Positions 1 to 5,382 of a stretch of DNA of 7,907 nucleotides are shown piece after piece. Source of the stretch: RUG14219 sp045538535 (GTDB lineage: Bacteria > Cyanobacteriota > Vampirovibrionia > Gastranaerophilales > Gastranaerophilaceae); NCBI GenBank assembly GCA_045538535.1, contig JAZSRN010000028.1, forward strand, positions 1-7,907, in the 5' to 3' direction. Under the pieces are notes generated by a model, which was not told the origin of the DNA, did no database searches, and saw only the letters and a list, made by a program, of their open reading frames with translations. A program made the translations under genes and the position numbers. How positions within the stretch are numbered: the first letter of the stretch is position 1; each line of letters opens with the position of its first letter.

Positions 1-105
1 CCCCGTAGGCGCAAATGCAGTCATAGCAAGGGTTTCGGGTAATTTTGAACCCCCGACTTTTTCCATAAAATCTATGTTCATACTACTCATACGCATATTT
101 TTCAT
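1..105 (-). CDS. Unknown protein, 5' end only (runs off the left edge)
   Basis: An open frame of 35 codons runs on the minus strand from an ATG at 105-103 to the window edge without a stop, so only the N-terminus is visible. It has methionines at positions 1, 4, 6, 9 and 14 and contains MEKVGGSKLPETLAM. There is no obvious signal peptide or membrane segment in the visible part. I do not recognise the family. The main support that it is a gene is the strong promoter at 112-139, whose predicted transcription start falls on or next to the first ATG. No Shine-Dalgarno sequence precedes that ATG or the later in-frame ones convincingly, so translation could be leaderless. The true start could be a later methionine. 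It is divergent from the nfeD-like gene. Confidence 0.55.
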   Translation of the reverse strand, partial: MKNMRMSSMNIDFMEKVGGSKLPETLAMTAFAPTG

Positions 106-111
106 ATTCCC

Positions 112-139
112 ATTATAACAGATTTTCTAACAAGTGCAA
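112..139 (-). promoter_or_regulatory. Sigma-70-type promoter of the left-edge gene
   Basis: Read on the minus strand, a -35 box TTGCAC (139-134) is followed by a 16-bp spacer and a perfect -10 box TATAAT (117-112). A TG one base upstream of the -10 box makes it an extended -10. Transcription would start at about 105, on the first ATG of the gene. It lies back to back with the plus-strand promoter at 182-210. Confidence 0.75.
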
Positions 140-181
140 GCATTTGTATTATATCAATAAATATTAATCCAACAGATTATT

Positions 182-210
182 TTGACAACTCTTAAAAAAA
201 ATGCTATACT
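182..210 (+). promoter_or_regulatory. Near-consensus sigma-70 promoter for the nfeD-SPFH operon
   Basis: A perfect -35 box TTGACA (182-187) is separated by 17 bp from the -10 box TATACT (205-210), and TGC directly before the -10 box gives an extended -10. Transcription should start at about 217, leaving a leader of about 25 nt with AAAGGAG at 229-235 before the ATG at 242. Because of this promoter, any start codon upstream of 217 (such as the in-frame TTG at 182) can be excluded. It is the strongest-looking promoter in the window. Confidence 0.88.
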
Positions 211-241
211 AAAACCGTTACAGTATTTAAAGGAGATATTT

Positions 242-670
242 ATGACGCCTTGGCAAATTTTTGGGATTCTAGCCCTTGTTGCACTAGTTTTAGAAATATT
301 TATGCCAGCATTTTTCTTTTTGAATTTCGCAATTGCCGGTGTTATTACCGCGATTATTTCAATATGGATTACTAATATTACACACTTATGTATAATATAT
401 TTGGGCTTATCAGTACTTTCTTTACTTTTGTTTAGGCCACTATTTATCAAAAAATACCGTCCGGAAAACAGTCAAACCGGCGTTGAGGCAACGTATTTCG
501 GTAAAATTGCAAAGGTTGTTGAACCGATTACAAAAACATCCGGAGTTATATCTATTTATGATGAAAGATGGAACGCTCGACTTGCAAACGGAGAAGAAGA
601 AATTCCGGTAGGTTCCGAAGTAAAAATTATTAGAAACGATAGTTTAACATTATTTGTTGAGAAAGCATAA
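242..670 (+). CDS. NfeD-like membrane protein (short form)
   Basis: The 142-residue product has the layout of the short NfeD family. Two or three hydrophobic segments (about 3-24, 28-45 and 48-67) are followed by a soluble beta-rich OB-fold-like domain at about 81-141, with GVEATYFGKIAKV and a central tryptophan (W110). Short NfeD proteins are membrane partners of SPFH/flotillin-type proteins, where they are thought to help assemble or stabilise membrane microdomains; no catalytic role is expected, because the long form's protease domain is absent. The neighbour agrees: an SPFH gene starts 10 bp downstream, with its ribosome binding site overlapping this stop codon, so the two are almost certainly cotranscribed. 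The ATG at 242 is chosen because AAGGAG sits 6 nt upstream and it lies after the predicted transcription start; the open frame extends further upstream, but only into the promoter. Confidence 0.88.
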   Translation: MTPWQIFGILALVALVLEIFMPAFFFLNFAIAGVITAIISIWITNITHLCIIYLGLSVLSLLLFRPLFIKKYRPENSQTGVEATYFGKIAKVVEPITKTSGVISIYDERWNARLANGEEEIPVGSEVKIIRNDSLTLFVEKA

Positions 671-680
671 GGAGAAATTT

Positions 681-1652
681 ATGAGTATATTTTTAATGAT
701 TTTATTTGCTGCATTACTAATCTATATAATTAAAGGTATAGTAATTGTACAAGAACAAGAAAAAGTTATAATCCAACGTTTCGGACGTTATTTGAGAACT
801 CTGGAACCTGGCCCTAACTTTATATTTCCGGTTCTTGATGCTCCACGCGGAATACTTAAGAAAGTTATGACAAAAACTTTGGACGGCAGAACGTACTCCT
901 CTACAGTTATGACAAACCGCATCGACTTGAGAGAAACGCTATACGATTTCCCACGTCAAAACGTAATTACAAAAGACAACGTTTCAATTACCATCAACGC
1001 ACTTTTGTATTTCCAAATTATTGACCCTAAAAAAGCAGTTTACGCGGTCGAAAACTTGCCGGAATCAATTGAAAAATTAACTCAAACAAGCTTAAGAAAC
1101 CTTGTCGGCCAAATGGATTTGCAAGAAACTCTTATTTCTCGTGACAAAATTAACGTTGAATTAAGATCTATCTTGGATGAAGCAACTGACAAATGGGGAG
1201 TTCACGTTAGCCGCGTAGAACTTCAAGATATATTTCCACCTGCAGATATTCAAGCCTCAATGGATAAATTGATGAAAGCAGACAGAGAAAAGAAAGCCAC
1301 CATTACCGAAGCAGAAGGCTTAAAAGAAGCTGCCATCAGAAAAGCTGAAGGGCAAAAAGAGGCCGCTATCAGAGCAGCTGAAGGGGAAAAACAATCAGAA
1401 ATCTTGAGAGCTGAAGGTATCGCACAAGCTCGTATTATTCAAGCTGATGCAGAAAAAGAGGCAATCGAAAGAATTATTAACGCATTGGCTGATAAAGGTC
1501 AGCCGGACAAATATTTGATTGCTATGAAATATCTTGAAACATTGTCAAGTATTACTGCCGGCGAAAACAATAAAGTCGTTTATATGCCTTATGAAGCAAC
1601 GGGTATTTTATCTTCGGTTGACGGCATTAAACAAATGTTCGATAAAAATTAG
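681..1652 (+). CDS. SPFH/band-7 (stomatin/prohibitin-like, QmcA-type) membrane protein
   Basis: The 323-residue product starts with one membrane segment (about 2-23), followed by an SPFH domain (about 24-200) with IQRFGRYLRTLEPGPNF, the NVITKDNVSITINA stretch, and WGVHVSRVELQDIFPP. Residues 210-264 form an alanine- and charge-rich coiled coil built from five 11-residue units beginning near EAEG, KAEG, AAEG, RAEG and QADA. Such proteins oligomerise into large membrane rings or scaffolds and are linked to membrane domain organisation and protease control; the exact client here is unknown. The length fits stomatin/QmcA-like proteins. The start ATG at 681 is preceded by AAGGAG (669-674), which overlaps the stop of the NfeD gene and indicates translational coupling. 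A hairpin terminator follows 9 bp after the stop. Expression is expected from the 182-210 promoter. The family is secure; the gene name is left open because qmcA orthology was not tested. Confidence 0.92.
   Translation: MSIFLMILFAALLIYIIKGIVIVQEQEKVIIQRFGRYLRTLEPGPNFIFPVLDAPRGILKKVMTKTLDGRTYSSTVMTNRIDLRETLYDFPRQNVITKDNVSITINALLYFQIIDPKKAVYAVENLPESIEKLTQTSLRNLVGQMDLQETLISRDKINVELRSILDEATDKWGVHVSRVELQDIFPPADIQASMDKLMKADREKKATITEAEGLKEAAIRKAEGQKEAAIRAAEGEKQSEILRAEGIAQARIIQADAEKEAIERIINALADKGQPDKYLIAMKYLETLSSITAGENNKVVYMPYEATGILSSVDGIKQMFDKN
1618..1646 (+). promoter_or_regulatory. Weak candidate promoter for the 1692 gene
   Basis: TTGACG (1618-1623) matches the -35 consensus at five of six bases and is followed, after 17 bp, by GATAAA (1641-1646), which matches the -10 box at four of six. 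It lies inside the end of the SPFH coding region. If active, transcription would begin near 1653, so the hairpin at 1662-1682 would sit in the leader of the next gene. A chance match within coding sequence is quite possible. Confidence 0.3.
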
Positions 1653-1661
1653 TAATAACAG

Positions 1662-1682
1662 GAGGGCTTTTGCCCTCTTTTT
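1662..1682 (+). terminator. Intrinsic terminator after the SPFH gene
   Basis: A 6-bp GC-rich stem, GAGGGC (1662-1667) with GCCCTC (1672-1677), closes a TTTT loop and is followed by five T residues (1678-1682). It ends only two bases before the SD-like GAGGGG of the next gene, so that gene depends on read-through or on a promoter inside the SPFH gene. Confidence 0.82.
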
Positions 1683-1691
1683 CGAGGGGAT

Positions 1692-2135
1692 ATGAAACAA
1701 ATAGATAATAATTTGGAAGATAATATAAAAAAAATACGTATCGTAATAACAACAAACGATCAATTCATTGACGGGGATTTGTTTTTACCCGAAAACATTC
1801 AATTCCGTAGTTCATCACCTGATAATCTGTTATTTTATTTCTTAAATGGCGGTTTTCAGTTTATAACGCTACAAAATTGTGAAGTCAGAGAACGAAAAAA
1901 CATTGCATTCAGACCAGATACAATCGATGTGTTACATGTCCGAGTCGCAGCAATTATAACGGTACAAGTTGTTGAATCCTTTGTCAGTGAAGCAGAAAGA
2001 TTACAACGATATACATCCAGAAATGTTGCACAAAATCTATTCGATGATGAAGATATGGTTTTGAATACAATAAATATTGGCCGCTCTCGTACGGAAAAAC
2101 AAAAACGCAAAAAACGGAAAACAAATAAAGACTAA
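1692..2135 (+). CDS. Unrecognised 147-residue protein with a small beta-rich N-terminal domain
   Basis: I do not recognise this protein with confidence. There is no signal peptide and no membrane segment, so it is probably cytoplasmic. Residues 14-66 (KIRIVITTNDQFIDGD, then FLPEN, FYFLNGG and FITLQNCEV) look like a compact beta domain and recall small uncharacterised domains of the DUF6812 kind, which have an IEGxLxLPE...LSDFLN...FIxLTDV pattern; this is a memory-based comparison. A second part (about 76-110) continues with beta-prone VLHVRVAAIITVQVV. The protein ends in a strongly basic tail (131-147, KQKRKKRKTNK), which could bind nucleic acid or be disordered. The start ATG at 1692 has GAGGGG at 1684-1689, close but usable. 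It follows the SPFH gene by 39 bp across a terminator and is closed by its own terminator. Confidence 0.78.
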   Translation: MKQIDNNLEDNIKKIRIVITTNDQFIDGDLFLPENIQFRSSSPDNLLFYFLNGGFQFITLQNCEVRERKNIAFRPDTIDVLHVRVAAIITVQVVESFVSEAERLQRYTSRNVAQNLFDDEDMVLNTINIGRSRTEKQKRKKRKTNKD

Positions 2136-2142
2136 TTTACAT

Positions 2143-2180
2143 AAAAATAACATTTTTTAACGAAAGATGTTATTTTTTTT
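2143..2180 (+). terminator. AT-rich intrinsic terminator after the 1692 gene
   Basis: The arms 2143-2157 and 2163-2177 can pair over about 15 positions, with the core AATAACAT against ATGTTATT, one G-U pair and a loop of about 5 nt (TAACG). The 3' arm runs into a long T tract (2173-2181). The stem is AT-rich, but its length and the T tract favour termination. Its 3' arm occupies the -35 region of the aspS promoter. Confidence 0.72.
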
Positions 2181-2181
2181 T

Positions 2182-2195
2182 GTTTTTGGTAAAAT
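2182..2195 (+). promoter_or_regulatory. Extended -10 promoter of aspS
   Basis: GTTTTTGGTAAAAT contains TGG followed by TAAAAT (2190-2195), an extended -10 element; no good -35 box is present at the right distance. Transcription would start at about 2202, giving a leader of about 34 nt. The identical 14-bp string occurs at 5827-5840 before the glycosyltransferase gene, which supports both as promoters. Confidence 0.6.
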
Positions 2196-2235
2196 TTTTT
2201 TACGTGATTAATAAATAGTGAGAGAAGGAATAAAA

Positions 2236-4017
2236 ATGATTAAGACACGAATTAAATCAAACAACTGTGGAGAGTTAAATCTAGATTATTTAAATCAAAA
2301 TGTTACCTTATCCGGTTGGGTTTCTTGCGTTAGAGACCTTGGCGGAATTTTATTCATTGAATTAAGAGATAGATCCGGATTTTTCCAAATTGTTGCAAAT
2401 CCGCAAATCAACCCTAATGTACATAAAATTTTAGAAAAAGTACGTTCAGAATACGTAATTACAGTTTCTGGTAAAGTTACAAAAAGACCGGAAGAAACAT
2501 ACAACGAAAAATATGCAACCGGACAAGTTGAAATGTATCCTGAATCTGTTGAAATTCTTTCAGAATCAAAAGTGCTACCTTTTGTATTGGAAGACGAAAA
2601 TGTTTCAGAAGATATCAGATTAAAATACAGATACCTAGATTTAAGACGTGAAAAAATGCTTCACAATATGGTTACACGTCACAAGATTTGCCAAGCTGCA
2701 AGAAATTACTTGAACGGTCTTGATTTCTTGGAAGTTGAAACACCTATATTAATCAAAACAACTCCGGAAGGTGCACGTGATTATTTGGTACCTTCAAGAG
2801 TTCAAGAAGGCAAATTCTTTGCTCTACCTCAATCACCTCAAATCTTCAAACAACTATTGATGGTTGGCGGAATGGAAAGATATTACCAAATTGCAAAATG
2901 TTTTCGTGACGAAGATTTGCGCGCAGATAGACAACCTGAATTTACTCAGATTGATTTGGAAATGTCTTTTGTTGAACAACAAGATGTCATAAGAGTTGTC
3001 GAAGGTCTTATTGTTGACACTTTCAAAGCTGCAGGTGTTGAAGTAAAACCTCCGTTTATCCAAATGCCTTGGCAAGAAGCTATGGACAGATATGGTTCAG
3101 ACAAACCGGATACAAGATTTGGACTTGAGTTATTTGACCTTGGTGACATAATCATGGAATCTGAATTCCAAATCGTTAAGTCAACTTTAGAAAAAGGCGG
3201 AATCATTCGCGGTATAAGAATTCCGGGCGGTGCAAAATATTCAAGAAAAGATATTGATGATATTACAAAATTGGCAGTATCTTTCGGCGCTAAAGCTCTT
3301 GCAAACATTATTTATAACGAAGACGGAACTGCTAAATCTCCGGTATTGAAATTTGTTACAGATGAACAAGCTAAACAAATTCAAGAACGTGCTCAAGCAC
3401 AAGCTGGCGATATAATTTTCTTTGTCGCTGACAAACCAAAATTAGTTTACGACGTTATGGGAAGATTAAGATTACATTTCGGAAAATCTTTAAATCTAAT
3501 TGACGAAAGCAAACATAATTTGTTATGGGTTGTTGATTTCCCAATGTTTGAGTGGAGTGATGAAGAAGGACGCTTTATGGCTATGCACCACCCATTCACA
3601 TCTCCAAACCTAGAAGATTTAGACAAATTAGACAGCGGAGATTTGGGCAATGTTAAATCAATTGCGTATGATATCGTTTACAACGGAACTGAATTAGGTG
3701 GAGGCTCAGTCCGAATTCACTCTTCTGAAGTCCAAAAGAAAATATTTAAAGCCCTAGGTTTGACCGAAGAAGATGCAACCGAAAAATTCGGCTTTATGGT
3801 AAACGCACTTCAATACGGTACACCTCCACACGCAGGTTTAGCAATAGGTTTGGATAGATTAGTTGCATTGTTATGCAGAACGGATTCAATCCGTGACGTT
3901 ATTGCATTCCCTAAAAATAGTGGCGCAAAATGCTTAATGAGTGATGCTCCGGGTGAAGCTTCGTTACAACAACTAAGAGAACTTCATTTGAAATCAACCG
4001 CTCAAGTAAATAAATAA
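2236..4017 (+). CDS. aspS: Aspartyl-tRNA synthetase, bacterial type
   Basis: This cytoplasmic class II synthetase charges tRNA-Asp with aspartate using ATP. The 593-residue product is full length for the bacterial type. It has an N-terminal anticodon-binding OB domain (about 1-110) and a class II core containing TPEGARDYLVPSR (177-188), the flipping loop QSPQ (199-202) and motif 2 CFRDEDLRADRQPEF (222-236). The GAD-type insertion covers roughly 280-420. Near the end come HHPFTSP (451-457), motif 3 GLAIGLDR (534-541) and the RELHL tail. In the OB domain the sequence is VRDLGG, with Leu35 where non-discriminating enzymes usually have His, hinting at an enzyme specific for tRNA-Asp; that reading is inference. 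The ATG at 2236 is preferred over the in-frame GTG at 2218 because AAGGA (2225-2229) lies 6 nt before it and the protein then starts at the usual place. The gene is monocistronic between two terminators, with its own extended -10 promoter. Confidence 0.97.
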   Translation: MIKTRIKSNNCGELNLDYLNQNVTLSGWVSCVRDLGGILFIELRDRSGFFQIVANPQINPNVHKILEKVRSEYVITVSGKVTKRPEETYNEKYATGQVEMYPESVEILSESKVLPFVLEDENVSEDIRLKYRYLDLRREKMLHNMVTRHKICQAARNYLNGLDFLEVETPILIKTTPEGARDYLVPSRVQEGKFFALPQSPQIFKQLLMVGGMERYYQIAKCFRDEDLRADRQPEFTQIDLEMSFVEQQDVIRVVEGLIVDTFKAAGVEVKPPFIQMPWQEAMDRYGSDKPDTRFGLELFDLGDIIMESEFQIVKSTLEKGGIIRGIRIPGGAKYSRKDIDDITKLAVSFGAKALANIIYNEDGTAKSPVLKFVTDEQAKQIQERAQAQAGDIIFFVADKPKLVYDVMGRLRLHFGKSLNLIDESKHNLLWVVDFPMFEWSDEEGRFMAMHHPFTSPNLEDLDKLDSGDLGNVKSIAYDIVYNGTELGGGSVRIHSSEVQKKIFKALGLTEEDATEKFGFMVNALQYGTPPHAGLAIGLDRLVALLCRTDSIRDVIAFPKNSGAKCLMSDAPGEASLQQLRELHLKSTAQVNK

Positions 4018-4038
4018 TTAATTAATAAAGAAACGAAA

Positions 4039-4071
4039 GCCACCGACTAAGTTAGTCGGTGGTTCTATTTT
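4039..4071. terminator. Bidirectional terminator between aspS and the pilin-like gene
   Basis: A perfect 9-bp stem, CCACCGACT (4040-4048) with AGTCGGTGG (4054-4062), encloses the loop AAGTT. On the plus strand TTCTATTTT follows; on the minus strand the stem is followed by the U-rich CTTTCGTTTCTTTATT. Two convergent genes end on either side, at 4017 and 4098, so one hairpin can serve both. Confidence 0.88.
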
Positions 4072-4097
4072 ATATCAACTTATAAATTCGACATTTA

Positions 4098-4973
4098 TTA
4101 ATAATCCATTTTTCCTTTTTCTATAATTCGTCCTGCACACCCAATACCAGTCATAGATAATTCCTTTGCCGCAACTACCTCTTGTTTGTATTCTTGATAT
4201 TCCATAGAATCAATTAAAGCTTGTCTTTCTTCTGCGGTTAATGCTCCAACAATCTCTTCGGCTTCTTGCTCAGATACACTTGTATCATTTTTTAATACAT
4301 AATCTTTTATATAATCATCTTCAGAATTAATTTTCCCGTAATAATCATAATTACAACTCACTCGCCAATCAAACATTTTAACTAAAAGACAACCCCATTC
4401 TTCACAAGGATGATTTTTTGAACCAAGCCCCCAAAAACTCCCATCATTCAATAGAGAAAAACTAAAATAATCTCGCCCAACACGATTTGGTAACTTTTCA
4501 CCATTAATATCTATAGTAAAATCAATTTGTCCAACATTAGCACCGTTATCACCTTGATAAATGAATTTAAAAACCGTTCCGTCCGGCAAGACATAACACA
4601 AATCAGTAGTACAATCCAATGTTTCCGCAGATACAAGTTCACTAGTATCATTTAAATAAGCATACTCAATTTTTTTATTGTAAGGTTCTGCACTCATATA
4701 TGATTTTAAAACCGAAGTCATTTCCGCTTGATTTTCCAAGGCAAAATAAAATTTTGTTTCACTGATATTCGAAACCTCTTCTTTTGCAATCATTCTTTTG
4801 AAACTTTCAGAAAACAGAGAGTACACTTTTTTAAACTGCGTTGTATAAACCATTTTTTTGTAATTCGCAAAAACACTCGGCAAAATTAATGCCGCGACAA
4901 CACCAACAATTCCTAAAGTAATCAAAACTTCAGCCAAAGTAAACGCTTTTTTCCTTTTAAAATAAACTTTCAT
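4098..4973 (-). CDS. Type IV pilin-like / pseudopilin protein
   Basis: The 291-residue product begins with a class III prepilin signal: a basic leader MKVYFKRKKA, then FTLAEVLITLGIVGVVAALILP. Prepilin peptidase should cut after Ala10 (more often Gly in other bacteria), leaving Phe at +1 and Glu15 as the conserved +5 glutamate, followed by the N-terminal membrane helix. The mature protein would be exported and built into a type IV pilus or related fibre. The globular part holds six cysteines (121, 126, 190, 195, 207, 279), likely disulfide pairs, and DINGEKLPNRVGRD (155-168), a pattern seen in related pilins. An acidic, probably helical stretch (about 214-274) precedes the last segment CAGRIIEKGKMDY. 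No pilus assembly genes are nearby, so it is an orphan locus. The start ATG is supported by GGAGG 7 nt upstream and by the cleavage motif. A divergent XRE regulator gene shares its control region and probably regulates it. Confidence 0.88.
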   Translation of the reverse strand: MKVYFKRKKAFTLAEVLITLGIVGVVAALILPSVFANYKKMVYTTQFKKVYSLFSESFKRMIAKEEVSNISETKFYFALENQAEMTSVLKSYMSAEPYNKKIEYAYLNDTSELVSAETLDCTTDLCYVLPDGTVFKFIYQGDNGANVGQIDFTIDINGEKLPNRVGRDYFSFSLLNDGSFWGLGSKNHPCEEWGCLLVKMFDWRVSCNYDYYGKINSEDDYIKDYVLKNDTSVSEQEAEEIVGALTAEERQALIDSMEYQEYKQEVVAAKELSMTGIGCAGRIIEKGKMDY

Positions 4974-4988
4974 TTAAAAACCTCCATG

Positions 4989-5002
4989 TTCTATATATAG
5001 AA
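4989..5002. promoter_or_regulatory. Perfect 14-bp palindrome, likely operator in the pilin leader
   Basis: TTCTATATATAGAA is its own reverse complement. It lies between the predicted pilin transcription start (about 5008) and the pilin ribosome binding site (4981-4985), a typical repressor position. A second, imperfect copy lies at 5030-5043. The nearest candidate binder is the XRE regulator encoded next to it; that link is inference. An alternative is a small AU-rich RNA hairpin. Confidence 0.6.
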
Positions 5003-5009
5003 ATACCTA

Positions 5010-5038
5010 TTGTCATTTTAGCATTATTGTTCTATATA
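5010..5038 (+). promoter_or_regulatory. Candidate promoter facing the XRE gene
   Basis: TTGTCA (5010-5015, five of six -35 matches) is followed, after 17 bp, by TATATA (5033-5038). The predicted transcription start (about 5045) would fall inside the XRE coding region, so either the real start site is nearer the ATG (leaderless) or a promoter further upstream is used. It overlaps the pilin promoter almost completely. Confidence 0.35.
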
Positions 5039-5043
5039 TGCAA
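5015..5043 (-). promoter_or_regulatory. Promoter of the pilin-like gene
   Basis: On the minus strand, TTGCAT (5043-5038) is followed, after exactly 17 bp, by TAAAAT (5020-5015), with TGC directly upstream giving an extended -10. Transcription should begin at about 5008, leaving a leader of about 35 nt that contains the palindrome and the GGAGG ribosome binding site. Confidence 0.75.
5030..5043. promoter_or_regulatory. Imperfect second copy of the operator-like palindrome
   Basis: TTCTATATATGCAA shares its first ten bases with the palindrome at 4989-5002, and the preceding G is shared too, so GTTCTATATAT is an 11-bp direct repeat at 4988 and 5029. The two centres are 41 bp apart, close to four helical turns. 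This copy covers the pilin -35 box and the start codon of the XRE gene. Confidence 0.5.
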
Positions 5044-5310
5044 CATACTAATAACAATTATAAAGTTTTATTAAATGCCGTAGCAAATACTATACGCGAA
5101 GAACGCCAAAAACAAGGTAAATCAGTTCGAATGCTTGCGTATGAATATGATTTACAAATTTCACTATTGAGTCGTTTGGAAAATGCCAAAAACGATATTA
5201 AACTTTCATCATTATGGTCTGTATGCGAAGCACTTGAAATCCCACCTAACGAATTTTTATCAAAAGTGCTTTCTAAACTTCCAAAAGATTTTTCTCTACT
5301 GGATATTTAA
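5038..5310 (+). CDS. Small XRE-family helix-turn-helix regulator
   Basis: The 90-residue product is mostly a single Cro/cI-type helix-turn-helix domain (about 10-75). The first helix lies around NAVANTIREERQKQGK; the turn and recognition helices lie around VRMLAYEYDLQISLLSRLENAK, where SLLSRLE is the typical recognition-helix pattern; and LSSLWSVCEALEIPPNEFL closes the fold. No ligand or dimerisation domain is added apart from a short tail. It would bind operator DNA as a dimer in the cytoplasm. The ATG at 5038 is the only sensible start, because the next methionine (32) would cut off the first helix. No Shine-Dalgarno sequence precedes it, unlike every other complete gene here, so translation may be weak or leaderless. 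It is divergent from the pilin-like gene, with palindromic sites between them, which suggests control of the pilin gene and of itself; this is inference. Confidence 0.85.
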   Translation: MQHTNNNYKVLLNAVANTIREERQKQGKSVRMLAYEYDLQISLLSRLENAKNDIKLSSLWSVCEALEIPPNEFLSKVLSKLPKDFSLLDI

Positions 5311-5333
5311 TAATTCAAAAATTTTTTAATAAG

Positions 5334-5366
5334 AAAGAGTAGACTTCTTTCGAAATCTACTCTTTT
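5334..5366. terminator. Convergent terminator between the XRE and HU genes
   Basis: A perfect 10-bp inverted repeat, AAAGAGTAGA (5334-5343) with TCTACTCTTT (5356-5365), encloses a 12-nt loop. TTTT ends the plus-strand arm, and the minus-strand arm ends in CTTTCTTATT. It lies between the convergent ends at 5310 and 5383. The T tracts are short, so efficiency is uncertain, but the position supports a bidirectional terminator. Confidence 0.72.
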
Positions 5367-5382
5367 GCTATAAAATTAAAAA

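Noticed and set aside
182..241. TTG start 20 codons upstream of the nfeD-like ATG
   Set aside because: The TTG is the -35 box of the promoter and lies before the transcription start; the ATG at 242 has a good ribosome binding site.
154..450. Minus-strand open frame of 98 codons over the nfeD-like gene
   Set aside because: It overlaps a clear gene and the strong promoter on the other strand; its product is low-complexity Ile/Lys-rich with no recognisable domain.
2946..3308. Minus-strand open frame of 120 codons inside aspS
   Set aside because: Antisense shadow of a conserved synthetase; no promoter or ribosome binding site seen, and no protein family resemblance.
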